Of a stretch of DNA of 64,000 bases, positions 1 through 9,165 are shown in pieces. Under the pieces are notes generated by a model, which searched no databases, had not been told where the DNA came from, and saw only the letters and a program-made list of their open reading frames with translations. Each line of letters begins with the position of its first letter. Position 1 is the first letter of the stretch. This stretch comes from Namhaeicola litoreus (GTDB lineage Bacteria > Bacteroidota > Bacteroidia > Flavobacteriales > Flavobacteriaceae): positions 372,001-436,000 of the forward strand of contig NZ_JBHTMY010000003.1 of NCBI RefSeq assembly GCF_042679565.1, in the 5' to 3' direction. The translations under genes were made by a program, and so were the position numbers.

Positions 1-666
1 CCCTTAGAAGTGAAAGATCTTGAAGACGAGGTTGAAGGACTTAAAACGAGGTTAGAAAATCTCAATACCGACATCGAAAATCATGAAACGAGTATTGCCA
101 ATAAGAAAAATGCTATTGATGATGCAAAGGCGTTGATGAAAAAATATGAAGAGCAACAAAAAAACGTGCGAAATAATCGCGAATATGACTCTTTAACAAA
201 AGAAATTGAATACCAAGGCCTTGAAATTCAGTTAGCTGAAAAGAAAATTGGAGAGGCTAAAGTTAAAATTGAACAGAAAAAGGAAATCATTGCTACTGCT
301 AAAGAGCGATTGGCAGAAAAAGAGAATCACCTTAAACATAAAAAGGCAGAATTGGATGGTCTTTTGGCTGAAACAGAGAAAGAAGAAAAACTTTTGGCTA
401 AAAAATCAATTGAATTTAGCGAACTAATCGATGAGCGTCTATTAAAAGCTTATAAGAAAATCAGGTCAAGCGTTAGAAATGGTTTGGCTGTAGTAGCTAT
501 CGATAGAGGTGCTTCAGGAGGATCTTTCTTTACAATTCCACCTCAGCGTCAGGTAGAAATTGCTTCGCGCAAAAAGATCATTACGGATGAGCATAGCGGA
601 AGAATTTTAATAGATGCAGAATTGGCCGCTGAAGAAAAACAAAAAATAGATAATTTGATTTCTTAA
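1..666 (+). CDS. CdsZ/CT398-like coiled-coil protein, 5' end cut by window, cysteine-less zinc-ribbon region
   Basis: The reading frame is open from base 1 (P-L-E-V-K-D), so the GTG at 10 is probably internal and roughly 40 N-terminal residues lie outside the window. The visible part is a long charged coiled coil (about residues 1-150) followed by a short C-terminal domain with the IPPQRQVEIASRKKII signature of the C4 zinc-ribbon (DUF164/CT398) family. Typical members carry two CxxC pairs around this signature. Here the matching places read ASGGSFF and TDEHSGR, with no cysteine, so zinc binding as in the canonical family is unlikely. Function in this lineage is not established. It is transcribed in the same direction as the next gene, 47 bp away. 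Confidence 0.8.
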   Translation, partial: PLEVKDLEDEVEGLKTRLENLNTDIENHETSIANKKNAIDDAKALMKKYEEQQKNVRNNREYDSLTKEIEYQGLEIQLAEKKIGEAKVKIEQKKEIIATAKERLAEKENHLKHKKAELDGLLAETEKEEKLLAKKSIEFSELIDERLLKAYKKIRSSVRNGLAVVAIDRGASGGSFFTIPPQRQVEIASRKKIITDEHSGRILIDAELAAEEKQKIDNLIS

Positions 667-713
667 CATAGAGATTTGTTGTAATTTGAGCCCTCAATAC
701 CAAAAGGATTAAA

Positions 714-2246
714 GTGAGGTTAAAAAATAGAACAAAACAATATTTAAAATGGATGGTATTATGTTTACCATCCATTTTTTTATTTTTAGGATGTGCAGAG
801 TCTAAACGTGAAAAGCAGGTAAGGTTATACGAATCCTATTGCGCCAGTTGTCATATTTTACCAAGTCCGGATGTTTTACCCAGACAGATTTGGGAAGAAA
901 AATTGTTGCCAGATATGGCGGCAAGGATGGGAATAGTAGACAATGGATATAATCCACTAAAAGGCCTTCCTTTTAAAGAAGCTGAGTCCATTATAAAATC
1001 TGGAATATATCCGGCTGCACCAATTATGAGTAGCGAAGACTGGAGTTTGTTGAAGTCCTATATTTTGGAAATGGCACCGGATTCTCTACCTTCAATTAAT
1101 GAGCCACATAGTGCTAGTACATTGCAGCAGTTTAGAGCAGTATCCATTTCATTAGATGAAAACCCTGGTAATTTTGTCACTTATTTTGAATGTAGAAATG
1201 ATACAATGTGGATAGGAGATTTGCAGGGTAATTTGTTTTCTTTTATGTATGGCGATATAAAACCAAAAACGAGGCTTCAAGCGAATTCTGCTGTTGTAGA
1301 TTTTTATCAGTATGATGGAAAGTCATATATCACTGCAGTTGGTAAATTAGATCCCTCAGATATTGCCTCCGGACAGATCATTTTGTTGGAGAATGATTCT
1401 TTGAGACCTGCTAAAGAGTTGTTTCATAGACCCGTTAATATGTATGTCAAAGACCTGACTGGTGACAACGAACCCGAGTTCATCATCAGTGAGTTTGGAA
1501 ACCTGACCGGTCAATTGTCATTGGTAGAGCATCCTTTTGATGAGCAGTTTAAAAAAACAACCTTATTGCCGCAGCCAGGTACCATTAAGGTTGAAGTAGT
1601 TGATTTGAATCGAGATAATAGACTAGATATTGTTGCGCTTACTTCGCAAGGAGATGAAACAATTACGGTGCTATATCAACAAGAGGATCATTCTTTTATT
1701 CCTGAAAAGGTACTTCGGTTTAGTCCGATTTACGGCAGTAGTTGGTTTGAACTGATAGATTATGATAAAGATGGTGATTTAGATATTGTTACCGTGAATG
1801 GAGACAATGCTGATAAAACTTTTGTACATAAACCCTATCACGGATTGAGGATTCACCTCAATGATGGAAATAATCATTTTGAAGAAAAATATTTTTATCC
1901 ACTCAATGGCGCCACAAGGTTCACTGTAGACGATTTTGATCAAGACGGTGATTTTGATTTTGGAATCATTTCCACTTTTCCTGATTACGAAAAATATCCT
2001 GAATATTCTTTTGTATACCTGGAAAATACGGATAGCAATACATTTACTTTTTCACCTGCGATTATCCAAGAATCAATAGATAGCAGGTGGTTCCTGTTAG
2101 ACAAAGGAGATATTGATAAAGATGGAGATCTAGATATTATATTAAGCTCTTTTACCTATACATTTACGCCTGTACCCAAAAATATGACAGACCATTGGAG
2201 AGAGAAAAACACAGATCTTTTAATTCTTGAAAATAAATTATTCTAA
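714..2246 (+). CDS. Lipoprotein with cytochrome c heme motif and FG-GAP/VCBS repeats
   Basis: 510 residues with a GTG start; an AAAGGA ribosome site lies just upstream. The N-terminus is a lipoprotein signal with lipobox LFLGC (Cys27), so the mature protein should be lipid-anchored in the cell envelope. Directly after it comes a c-type heme motif, CASCH (Cys43, Cys46, His47). The rest contains at least five FG-GAP/VCBS-type calcium-loop repeats, for example DYDKDGDLDIV, DFDQDGDFDFG and DIDKDGDLDII, which suggest a beta-propeller. A redox or binding role at the cell surface is an inference; no enzyme family is recognisable beyond these modules. Its stop overlaps the stop of the convergent UbiA-like gene by 3 bases. 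Confidence 0.75.
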   Translation: MRLKNRTKQYLKWMVLCLPSIFLFLGCAESKREKQVRLYESYCASCHILPSPDVLPRQIWEEKLLPDMAARMGIVDNGYNPLKGLPFKEAESIIKSGIYPAAPIMSSEDWSLLKSYILEMAPDSLPSINEPHSASTLQQFRAVSISLDENPGNFVTYFECRNDTMWIGDLQGNLFSFMYGDIKPKTRLQANSAVVDFYQYDGKSYITAVGKLDPSDIASGQIILLENDSLRPAKELFHRPVNMYVKDLTGDNEPEFIISEFGNLTGQLSLVEHPFDEQFKKTTLLPQPGTIKVEVVDLNRDNRLDIVALTSQGDETITVLYQQEDHSFIPEKVLRFSPIYGSSWFELIDYDKDGDLDIVTVNGDNADKTFVHKPYHGLRIHLNDGNNHFEEKYFYPLNGATRFTVDDFDQDGDFDFGIISTFPDYEKYPEYSFVYLENTDSNTFTFSPAIIQESIDSRWFLLDKGDIDKDGDLDIILSSFTYTFTPVPKNMTDHWREKNTDLLILENKLF

Positions 2247-3061
2247 AAAGCAATTTCTAGTAATAACCATAAAATGGGAATTCCTTCAATCCAGAATGAG
2301 ATAAAGAAGGGCTTGCTGTCAATTCTGCTTTTTTCTAAAAGTATGATTGCTAGAATTGCTATTGATAGAATTAAGATGGGTTGTCTGAAATCATTTGATT
2401 TGAAAAATTCAAGCACAACAAAAAAAAGTAGCGCAATTTGACCAATTCTTTTTGATGTTGTAACGCCAAAAAAAGAGGGTATGGTTCTAATCTTTTCATT
2501 ATCAATATGTAAATCTCTAATATCGAATGGAATTGTTATCGAAAATACAAATAATACCCGTTGAAAAAAAATGATCCAAACAATGCAATTGAGCTCAAAT
2601 CCTTCTTGTATTAATGGGAAAATGACTGTCACTACAGCCCATATCAAGGCGATTGTTACTATTTTAATTCCTGAAACCTCCCGAAGTGAGAATCCGTATT
2701 TTCCTGATATTTTTGACACATAGAAATAGGTGATTATGGCAGAGGGGATTAGAATCAAAAACGCATTTAGTCTTAAATGAAAGGATATAGTTACCACCAG
2801 AACAGCACAGAAAAGATTGACAAAAAATAAGGACCTCCGATGATGATCCATCCAATTTTGGTATGTAATTTCTAATTCGCTTTTTCTTTTTATTCGAATA
2901 AAATGGTACGCTAATATGGTGCTAGCGATGACGAAAATAATGAGTTTTAGATTGCTTAATTCAAAATTTTGTAAAGTAATCCATGCTAGACTTCCGGCAG
3001 AAATTCCCACATGAATATTTGAACGAATATAAAAGTCAAGTATGTTTTTTGTCTGAGTCAA
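2243..3061 (-). CDS. UbiA-like prenyltransferase family membrane protein, divergent
   Basis: 272 residues, very hydrophobic, with about eight predicted membrane segments. The segment FDIRDLHIDNEKIRTIP resembles the second aspartate-rich motif of UbiA-type aromatic prenyltransferases (DxxDxxxD, then T-x-P). The first motif (NDxxDxxxD) is not evident; the equivalent position reads ITYQNWMDHHRR. It may therefore be a divergent member with altered chemistry rather than a standard quinone prenyltransferase. The start is TTG, because no ATG exists before the first membrane segment has passed. There is no obvious partner gene in a quinone pathway nearby. Confidence 0.6.
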   Translation of the reverse strand: MTQTKNILDFYIRSNIHVGISAGSLAWITLQNFELSNLKLIIFVIASTILAYHFIRIKRKSELEITYQNWMDHHRRSLFFVNLFCAVLVVTISFHLRLNAFLILIPSAIITYFYVSKISGKYGFSLREVSGIKIVTIALIWAVVTVIFPLIQEGFELNCIVWIIFFQRVLFVFSITIPFDIRDLHIDNEKIRTIPSFFGVTTSKRIGQIALLFFVVLEFFKSNDFRQPILILSIAILAIILLEKSRIDSKPFFISFWIEGIPILWLLLEIAF

Positions 3062-3296
3062 TGGCTATTTTAATGATCTAAGCAAAGTTCAATTCTTTTT
3101 TTAATCACACAATGTAAAACAGTTGCATTAATTTTTATGTTAAAAAAGTGAATTAAATAGAAGCTTTTTAATGTGTTTATTAGAAGAATTTCAGTAAATG
3201 AAATATGATGTTTAGATAAAAATATTTTGATTGATTAGACTGTTAAATTTGTCAAAATTAAATGATATTCAGGTGAATAAAGAGCGCACAAATATT

Positions 3297-3304
3297 TATT
3301 TTTG
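3297..3304 (+). promoter_or_regulatory. Bacteroidota -7 element of gcvP
   Basis: TATTTTTG, an exact match to TAnnTTTG and followed by C, lies 20 bases before the gcvP ATG. No convincing TTG at -33 was found. The 263-bp gap upstream holds no ORF and no recognisable glycine riboswitch. Confidence 0.6.
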
Positions 3305-3324
3305 CACTTCAAATAAAACGACAT

Positions 3325-6177
3325 ATGCAAACAGATTCATTTGTTTTACGCCACATTGGTCCTAATGAGGAGCAGACAAAAGAAATGCTAGAAACCATTG
3401 GTGTTGAAAGTCTTTCTGAATTAATCAATAAAACCATTCCTGCTGATATAAGACTTTCACAAGCATTGAATTTGCCTGAGGGGATTTCTGAAAATGAGTT
3501 TTCATCTCATATTAGAGAATTAGGAAATAAAAATAAATTGTATAAATCTTATATTGGTTTAGGTTACCATCCTACATCTCTTCCTGCGGTTATTCAAAGA
3601 AATATCTTTGAAAATCCAAGTTGGTATACATCCTATACCCCTTATCAGGCAGAAATATCTCAGGGTAGGCTGGAAGCACTTCTTAATTTTCAAACAGTTA
3701 TTTCTGATTTAACCGGTTTGCCTATTGCTAATTCGTCTTTACTAGACGAGGGGACCGCTGCGGGTGAAGCGATGTTGATGCTGTATAGTGGTAGAACGCG
3801 TGAACAAAAAAGGAGCAATGCGCTTAAATTTTTTGTGTCAGAAGAAATTTTACCACAAACACTGGATATATTAAAAACGAGATCTACCCCTTTACATATT
3901 GAACTTGTTGTAGGGAATCACGAAAAAATAGAATTTGATTCATCTTATTTTGGTGCTATTGTACAGTACCCTGCAAAACACGGGATGATTTATGATTACA
4001 CTGAGTTTATAAAAAATGCTCACCAGAAGGATATAAAAGTAGTGGTAGCAGCGGATTTATTGAGCCTTACCATGCTTAAATCTCCAGGCGAAATGGGAGC
4101 TGATGTCGCTGTAGGTACCAGTCAACGTTTTGGAATTCCATTAGGCTTCGGTGGCCCTCATGCAGGTTTCTTCGCTACCATAGACGAATTCAAAAGAAAT
4201 ATACCAGGGCGAATTATTGGTGTTACCATTGATATGGATGGGAATCGTGCATTGAGAATGGCACTTCAGACTAGAGAGCAACATATCAAAAGAGAAAAAG
4301 CTACTTCAAATATTTGTACAGCGCAGGTATTATTGGCTGTGATGGCTGGGATGTATGCTGTTTATCACGGACCCAAGGGGATTGAGTATATCGCAAAAAA
4401 AATTCATTCCTTGACAAACAGTTTGAATGAAGCGCTTTCTAAATTAGGGTTGAAACAAGAAAATGAGTACTTCTTTGATACACTTTGTATCAAAGTGAGT
4501 AGTACGGTTAAGGTAAAAGAAATTGCAGAAGAAAATGGTGTGAACTTCAATTATATTGATGAAAACACTTTGAGTATATCTATTAATGAAAATACGGATT
4601 TACAAGATATCAATCAGGTAATCTCTATCTTGGCACATGCAGAAAATATTTATGATTTTGCCGTAAATGATTGTCCTGTAAAAGTGACACTTCCTGACAA
4701 TTTAATAAGAAATTCATCTTTTTTGGAGAATGAGGTTTTTAATACCTATCATTCAGAAACGGAAATGATGCGCTATATCAAAAGGTTAGAACGCAAAGAT
4801 ATTTCCTTGACAGATTCAATGATTTCATTGGGTTCTTGTACTATGAAGTTAAACGCTGCCACAGAAATGTTGCCTTTAAGTATGCCCAATTGGAATGCTA
4901 TTCATCCATTTGTACCTGTAGATCAAGCGAATGGCTATAGAGAAATGTTACTGGCTTTAGAAAAACAATTGAATGTAATCACCGGTTTTGCTGCAACTTC
5001 TTTACAACCAAACAGTGGTGCACAAGGTGAATATGCCGGCTTAATGGTGATCAGAGCTTATCATGAATCAAGGGGAGATTCTCATAGAAATATTTGTTTA
5101 ATTCCTGCGTCGGCTCACGGAACAAATCCTGCTTCTGCGGTGATGGCCGGTATGGAAGTTGTTGTCACTAAGACATCTGAAAACGGAAATATAGATCTTG
5201 AAGATCTCAAGCTAAAAGCAGAAAAGTATAAAGATAATTTGGCTGCCCTTATGGTGACCTATCCATCTACCCATGGTGTATTTGAATCTGAAATTAGACA
5301 AATTACGGCAATGATCCACGAAAATGGCGGACAGGTTTATATGGATGGGGCAAATATGAATGCTCAGGTTGGGTTAACTAATCCTGCACGTATTGGGGCG
5401 GATGTTTGCCACTTAAATTTACATAAAACGTTTGCTATACCTCACGGAGGTGGTGGTCCTGGCGTTGGTCCAATTTGTGTGGCAGCCCATTTGGCAGAAT
5501 TTTTACCTTCGAATCCAATTGTCAAGACTGGCGGTAAGAATGCGATAACTGCTATTTCATCTGCACCTTTTGGTTCTGCTCTGGTTGACTTAATCTCTTA
5601 CGGATATATCAAAATGTTAGGAAGAGATGGTTTGCAGAGAGCAACAGAAACAGCGATATTAAATGCAAATTATTTAAAAGCTCGGTTAGAAAAATATTAT
5701 CCTATTTTGTACACGGGTGAAAATGGATTTGCCGCACATGAAATGATTATAGATTTAAGACAATTCAAAGAAAAGGGAATTGAAGTGACCGATGTAGCCA
5801 AACGTTTAATGGATTTCGGTTTTCATGCCCCAACTGTTTCTTTTCCTGTTGCAGGTACTTTGATGATTGAGCCTACCGAGAGCGAGAATAAAATGGAGCT
5901 GGATAAATTTGTTGCCTCAATGATTCAGATTAGAAAAGAAATCGATGACTATGAGGAAGGTGATTCTGTTTTGAAAAATGCACCACATACGCTTCAAATG
6001 ATTACGTCAGATGAATGGCCTTACAGTTATTCGAGAAAAGAAGCAGCTTATCCGCTTGACTTTGTTTCTCTAAATAAATATTGGCCAAGAGTGAGAAGAG
6101 CAAATGAGGCCCATGGCGATAGAAATTTAATCTGTACTTGTAATCCTATAGAGGACTATATGGAGGAAACAGTTTAA
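3325..6177 (+). CDS. gcvP: Glycine dehydrogenase (decarboxylating), P protein
   Basis: 950 residues, full length for the fused single-chain P protein of the glycine cleavage system. It uses PLP to decarboxylate glycine and pass the aminomethyl group to lipoylated H protein. Both homologous halves are visible: the N-terminal half opens with FVLRHIGPNEEQ and ends its fold before about residue 450. The C-terminal half carries the PLP lysine in HLNLHKTFAIPHGGGGPG (Lys701). The T and H proteins are not in the window. It has its own promoter upstream and a strong terminator downstream, so it is monocistronic. Confidence 0.97.
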   Translation: MQTDSFVLRHIGPNEEQTKEMLETIGVESLSELINKTIPADIRLSQALNLPEGISENEFSSHIRELGNKNKLYKSYIGLGYHPTSLPAVIQRNIFENPSWYTSYTPYQAEISQGRLEALLNFQTVISDLTGLPIANSSLLDEGTAAGEAMLMLYSGRTREQKRSNALKFFVSEEILPQTLDILKTRSTPLHIELVVGNHEKIEFDSSYFGAIVQYPAKHGMIYDYTEFIKNAHQKDIKVVVAADLLSLTMLKSPGEMGADVAVGTSQRFGIPLGFGGPHAGFFATIDEFKRNIPGRIIGVTIDMDGNRALRMALQTREQHIKREKATSNICTAQVLLAVMAGMYAVYHGPKGIEYIAKKIHSLTNSLNEALSKLGLKQENEYFFDTLCIKVSSTVKVKEIAEENGVNFNYIDENTLSISINENTDLQDINQVISILAHAENIYDFAVNDCPVKVTLPDNLIRNSSFLENEVFNTYHSETEMMRYIKRLERKDISLTDSMISLGSCTMKLNAATEMLPLSMPNWNAIHPFVPVDQANGYREMLLALEKQLNVITGFAATSLQPNSGAQGEYAGLMVIRAYHESRGDSHRNICLIPASAHGTNPASAVMAGMEVVVTKTSENGNIDLEDLKLKAEKYKDNLAALMVTYPSTHGVFESEIRQITAMIHENGGQVYMDGANMNAQVGLTNPARIGADVCHLNLHKTFAIPHGGGGPGVGPICVAAHLAEFLPSNPIVKTGGKNAITAISSAPFGSALVDLISYGYIKMLGRDGLQRATETAILNANYLKARLEKYYPILYTGENGFAAHEMIIDLRQFKEKGIEVTDVAKRLMDFGFHAPTVSFPVAGTLMIEPTESENKMELDKFVASMIQIRKEIDDYEEGDSVLKNAPHTLQMITSDEWPYSYSRKEAAYPLDFVSLNKYWPRVRRANEAHGDRNLICTCNPIEDYMEETV

Positions 6178-6196
6178 CAAAAATATATTGATTTTT

Positions 6197-6221
6197 AAAA
6201 GCGAGGAAACTCGCTTTTTTT
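6197..6221 (+). terminator. Rho-independent terminator of gcvP
   Basis: AAAGCGAG-GAAA-CTCGCTTT is a GC-containing hairpin with a GAAA tetraloop followed by a T run, 20 bases after the gcvP stop. Confidence 0.85.
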
Positions 6222-6370
6222 ATGAATTTTAGCGGAATAACTGTTTGTTGGTTGTTCTAATCGTAACAGATATGATTGATTTTAAGAAATTTAGAACTTT
6301 TTTGAGTAATTCTTTAAACAAAATAAAATAATTGGACCTAACATTTATAAAATTTTGGCAAATTTTATAT

Positions 6371-6398
6371 TTTGATTAGGGTGAAAATTGTATTTTTG
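6371..6398 (+). promoter_or_regulatory. Promoter of pdhA-pdhC
   Basis: TTTG at 6371-6374 and TATTTTTG at 6391-6398 (16-base spacer) match the Bacteroidota -33/-7 promoter. The untranslated leader to the ATG at 6425 would be about 20 bases. Confidence 0.65.
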
Positions 6399-6424
6399 CA
6401 TCTCTTTTAAAACACTTACATCTG

Positions 6425-7423
6425 ATGAAGAAAATAACAAAAGAAACTTATATCAATTGGTATAAAGACATGCTTTTTTGGAGGAAATTTGAAGATAAAT
6501 TAGCAGCAGTTTATATCCAACAAAAGGTAAGAGGGTTTTTGCATTTATATAACGGTCAAGAAGCGGTTTTGGCCGGAGCCTTGCATGTAATGGATTTGTC
6601 AAAAGATAAAATGATTACCGCTTATAGAAATCACGTTCAACCTATCGGTATGGGCGTAGATCCTAAAAGAATTATGGCTGAGCTGTATGGTAAAGCAACA
6701 GGTACTTCATATGGTATGGGAGGTTCTATGCATATTTTCTCAAAAGAAAAAGGGTTTTATGGTGGTCACGGTATAGTTGGAGGGCAAATTCCACTAGGTG
6801 CGGGAATTGCCTTTGCTGATAAATATTTTGGTAGAGATGGAGTGACAATTACTTATTTTGGTGACGGTGCTGCTCGCCAAGGCTCATTACATGAAACGTT
6901 TAACATGGCAATGGCCTGGAAACTTCCTGTTGTATTTGTTGTAGAAAACAATGGTTATGCCATGGGTACTTCAGTAAGCAGAACTGCTAACCACCCTGAT
7001 ATTTGGAAATTAGGTTTGGCCTATGAAATGCCAAGTGAACCTGTTGACGGTATGAATCCTGTAAAAGTGGCAGAAGCGATGGATAAAGCTATTTCTCATG
7101 CGAGAAAAGGAAATGGCCCAAGTTTCTTAGAAATGAAAACTTATCGTTATCGCGGACACTCTATGAGTGATGCGCAGAAATATCGTACAAAAGACGAAGT
7201 TGCAGAATACAAAAAGATAGATCCAATTACACAGGTTTTAGATGTTATTAAAGAGAAAAAATACCTGACAGATAAGGAAATCAAAGCAATTGATGACGAA
7301 GTGAGAGATTTAGTCAATGAATGTGAAAAATTTGCTGAGGAATCTCCCTATCCCGAAAAGCAACAAATGTATGATATGGTTTATGAGCAAAAGGATTATC
7401 CTTTTTTGAAACATAGACTCTAA
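6425..7423 (+). CDS. pdhA: Pyruvate dehydrogenase E1 component, alpha subunit
   Basis: 332 residues, normal length for the E1-alpha subunit of the heterotetrameric E1. It binds thiamine diphosphate through the GDGAARQGSLHETFN...ENNGYAMGT motif and oxidatively decarboxylates pyruvate, passing the acetyl group to lipoyl-E2. The phosphorylation-loop region YRYRGHSMSDAQKYR is conserved. The gene is followed after 42 bp by the E2 gene. No E1-beta or E3 gene lies in the window, so the beta subunit must be encoded elsewhere, an arrangement seen in many flavobacteria. Confidence 0.95.
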   Translation: MKKITKETYINWYKDMLFWRKFEDKLAAVYIQQKVRGFLHLYNGQEAVLAGALHVMDLSKDKMITAYRNHVQPIGMGVDPKRIMAELYGKATGTSYGMGGSMHIFSKEKGFYGGHGIVGGQIPLGAGIAFADKYFGRDGVTITYFGDGAARQGSLHETFNMAMAWKLPVVFVVENNGYAMGTSVSRTANHPDIWKLGLAYEMPSEPVDGMNPVKVAEAMDKAISHARKGNGPSFLEMKTYRYRGHSMSDAQKYRTKDEVAEYKKIDPITQVLDVIKEKKYLTDKEIKAIDDEVRDLVNECEKFAEESPYPEKQQMYDMVYEQKDYPFLKHRL

Positions 7424-7465
7424 CAATATAGCTAAGCAGATCAAAATAATTAAGAAAATTCAATT

Positions 7466-9082
7466 ATGGCCGAAATTATAACCATGCCCCGTTTAAGCGA
7501 TACAATGACCGAAGGAGTTGTTGCAAAATGGCTTAAAAAAGTGGGTGATAAAGTAAGTGAAGGAGATATCTTAGCCGAAATAGAAACGGATAAAGCAACG
7601 ATGGAATTTGAATCTTTCCATAATGGTGAGTTACTATATATAGGAATAGAGGAAGGAAAAACTGCTCCGGTCGATTCAATTATCGCTATTATTGGGGAAT
7701 CAGGTGAAGAGTATAAATCACTTTTGGAACAGAAGATAGTAGAAGAAGAAAAGAAGGAAGAAGAAAGAGCTGAAGCTCCGGTAGAGGTGGTTATAGAAGA
7801 AGAGGCTATTCAAGTAGAAACTCCAGAGGGTGTTGAGGTAATTACCATGCCAAAGCTGAGTGATACCATGACTGAAGGCACCGTGGCTAAGTGGTTAAAG
7901 AAAGTTGGAGATAAAGTTTCTGAAGGAGATATTTTGGCCGAGATCGAATCAGACAAAGCGACAATGGAGTTTGAATCATTCTATCAAGGTTCATTATTGT
8001 ATATTGGTATTTCCGAAGGTGAATCGGCTAAGGTAGATAGTGTTTTAGCTGTTATTGGTAAGGAAGGTACGGATATTAGTGGATTGATCGAATCTTTTAA
8101 ACGTCCTGCTGCAACAAGCGTGAAACCAAAAGCGCAAAAAGAAAACTCAAAATCAACTTCGGATAAAGTTATTTCAAGTACTCAGCTAAGCCCGGTAGAA
8201 ATGCAAACTGTGGTTAAGAAGGAATCTAATGGTAGAGTTGTTGCTTCTCCTTTGGCGAAAAAATTAGCCCTAGAAAAAAATATCAATCTCGAAAGAGTAC
8301 AAGGTAGTGGCGAAGGTGGTCGAATTATTAAAAGAGATGTAGAGAATTATGTCGAGACAGGTTCTCCGGTATCCAACAAACCATTTGTTCCAAGAGGGCA
8401 GGAGAGTTTTGAAGAAATTACCAATTCTCAAATGCGTAAGGTAATCGCCAGAAGATTAGCAGAATCTAAATTTACGGCACCGCATTATTATTTGAATGTA
8501 GAATTTGATATGGATAATGCCATTTCATTTAGAAATCAGTACAACTCATTGCCTGATACCAAAATCTCATTTAATGATATTGTAATTAAGGCGACAGCGA
8601 TGGCTTTAAAACAACATCCGCAAGTAAATTCTCAGTGGTTTGATGATAGAATGAAGATTAATCACCACGTACATATTGGTGTGGCTGTAGCCGTAGAAGA
8701 TGGCCTTTTAGTGCCTGTTTTGAAATTTGCAGATGAACAATCATTAACTCAAATAGGATCTTCTGTAAAAGACTTTGCGGGAAGAGCAAGAAATAAGAAG
8801 CTCGCTCCGAATGAGATGGAAGGAAGTACTTTCACAATTTCGAATTTGGGTATGTTTGGTATCACAGATTTTACTTCCATCATAAATCAGCCTAATTCGG
8901 CAATTCTTTCTGTAGGTGCTATTGTAGAAAAACCTGTAGTAAAAGAAGGAAAAATAGTAGTGGGTAATACGATGAAGTTAACTTTGGCCTGTGATCACAG
9001 AACGGTAGATGGGGCAACGGGCGCATTGTTTTTACAAACACTTAAAGGATATATTGAAAACCCAATTACAATGTTATTGTGA
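7466..9082 (+). CDS. pdhC: Pyruvate dehydrogenase E2, dihydrolipoyl acetyltransferase with two lipoyl domains
   Basis: 538 residues. Two N-terminal lipoyl domains are nearly identical to each other, with lipoylation lysines Lys43 (ETDKATMEFES) and Lys164 (ESDKATMEFES). They are joined by an acidic Glu-rich linker and followed by a Lys/Ser-rich linker. A peripheral-subunit binding domain spans about 256-294 (ASPLAKKLALEKNI). The C-terminal catalytic domain ends with the acetyltransferase motif DHRTVDG (His511, Asp515). It forms the core of the pyruvate dehydrogenase complex with E1-alpha encoded just upstream. The near-identity of the two lipoyl domains points to a recent or homogenised internal duplication. 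Confidence 0.96.
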   Translation: MAEIITMPRLSDTMTEGVVAKWLKKVGDKVSEGDILAEIETDKATMEFESFHNGELLYIGIEEGKTAPVDSIIAIIGESGEEYKSLLEQKIVEEEKKEEERAEAPVEVVIEEEAIQVETPEGVEVITMPKLSDTMTEGTVAKWLKKVGDKVSEGDILAEIESDKATMEFESFYQGSLLYIGISEGESAKVDSVLAVIGKEGTDISGLIESFKRPAATSVKPKAQKENSKSTSDKVISSTQLSPVEMQTVVKKESNGRVVASPLAKKLALEKNINLERVQGSGEGGRIIKRDVENYVETGSPVSNKPFVPRGQESFEEITNSQMRKVIARRLAESKFTAPHYYLNVEFDMDNAISFRNQYNSLPDTKISFNDIVIKATAMALKQHPQVNSQWFDDRMKINHHVHIGVAVAVEDGLLVPVLKFADEQSLTQIGSSVKDFAGRARNKKLAPNEMEGSTFTISNLGMFGITDFTSIINQPNSAILSVGAIVEKPVVKEGKIVVGNTMKLTLACDHRTVDGATGALFLQTLKGYIENPITMLL

Positions 9083-9100
9083 TGAAGTATAATTTTCAAT

Positions 9101-9136
9101 AAAAAAAGCCTGACAATTTTGTCAGGCTTTTTTTTA
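9101..9136. terminator. Bidirectional terminator between pdhC and the LysM gene
   Basis: AAAGCCTGACAA / TTGTCAGGCTTT stem with an A run on the left and a T run on the right, so it can end transcription from both the plus-strand pdhC and the minus-strand guaA-LysM operon. Confidence 0.85.
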
Positions 9137-9165
9137 TGAGTTAAGTATTTATAATCATTTCTGTT

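Noticed and set aside
3062..3324. Possible glycine riboswitch before gcvP
   Set aside because: The leader from the predicted promoter is under 20 bases and no paired aptamer stems are visible upstream.
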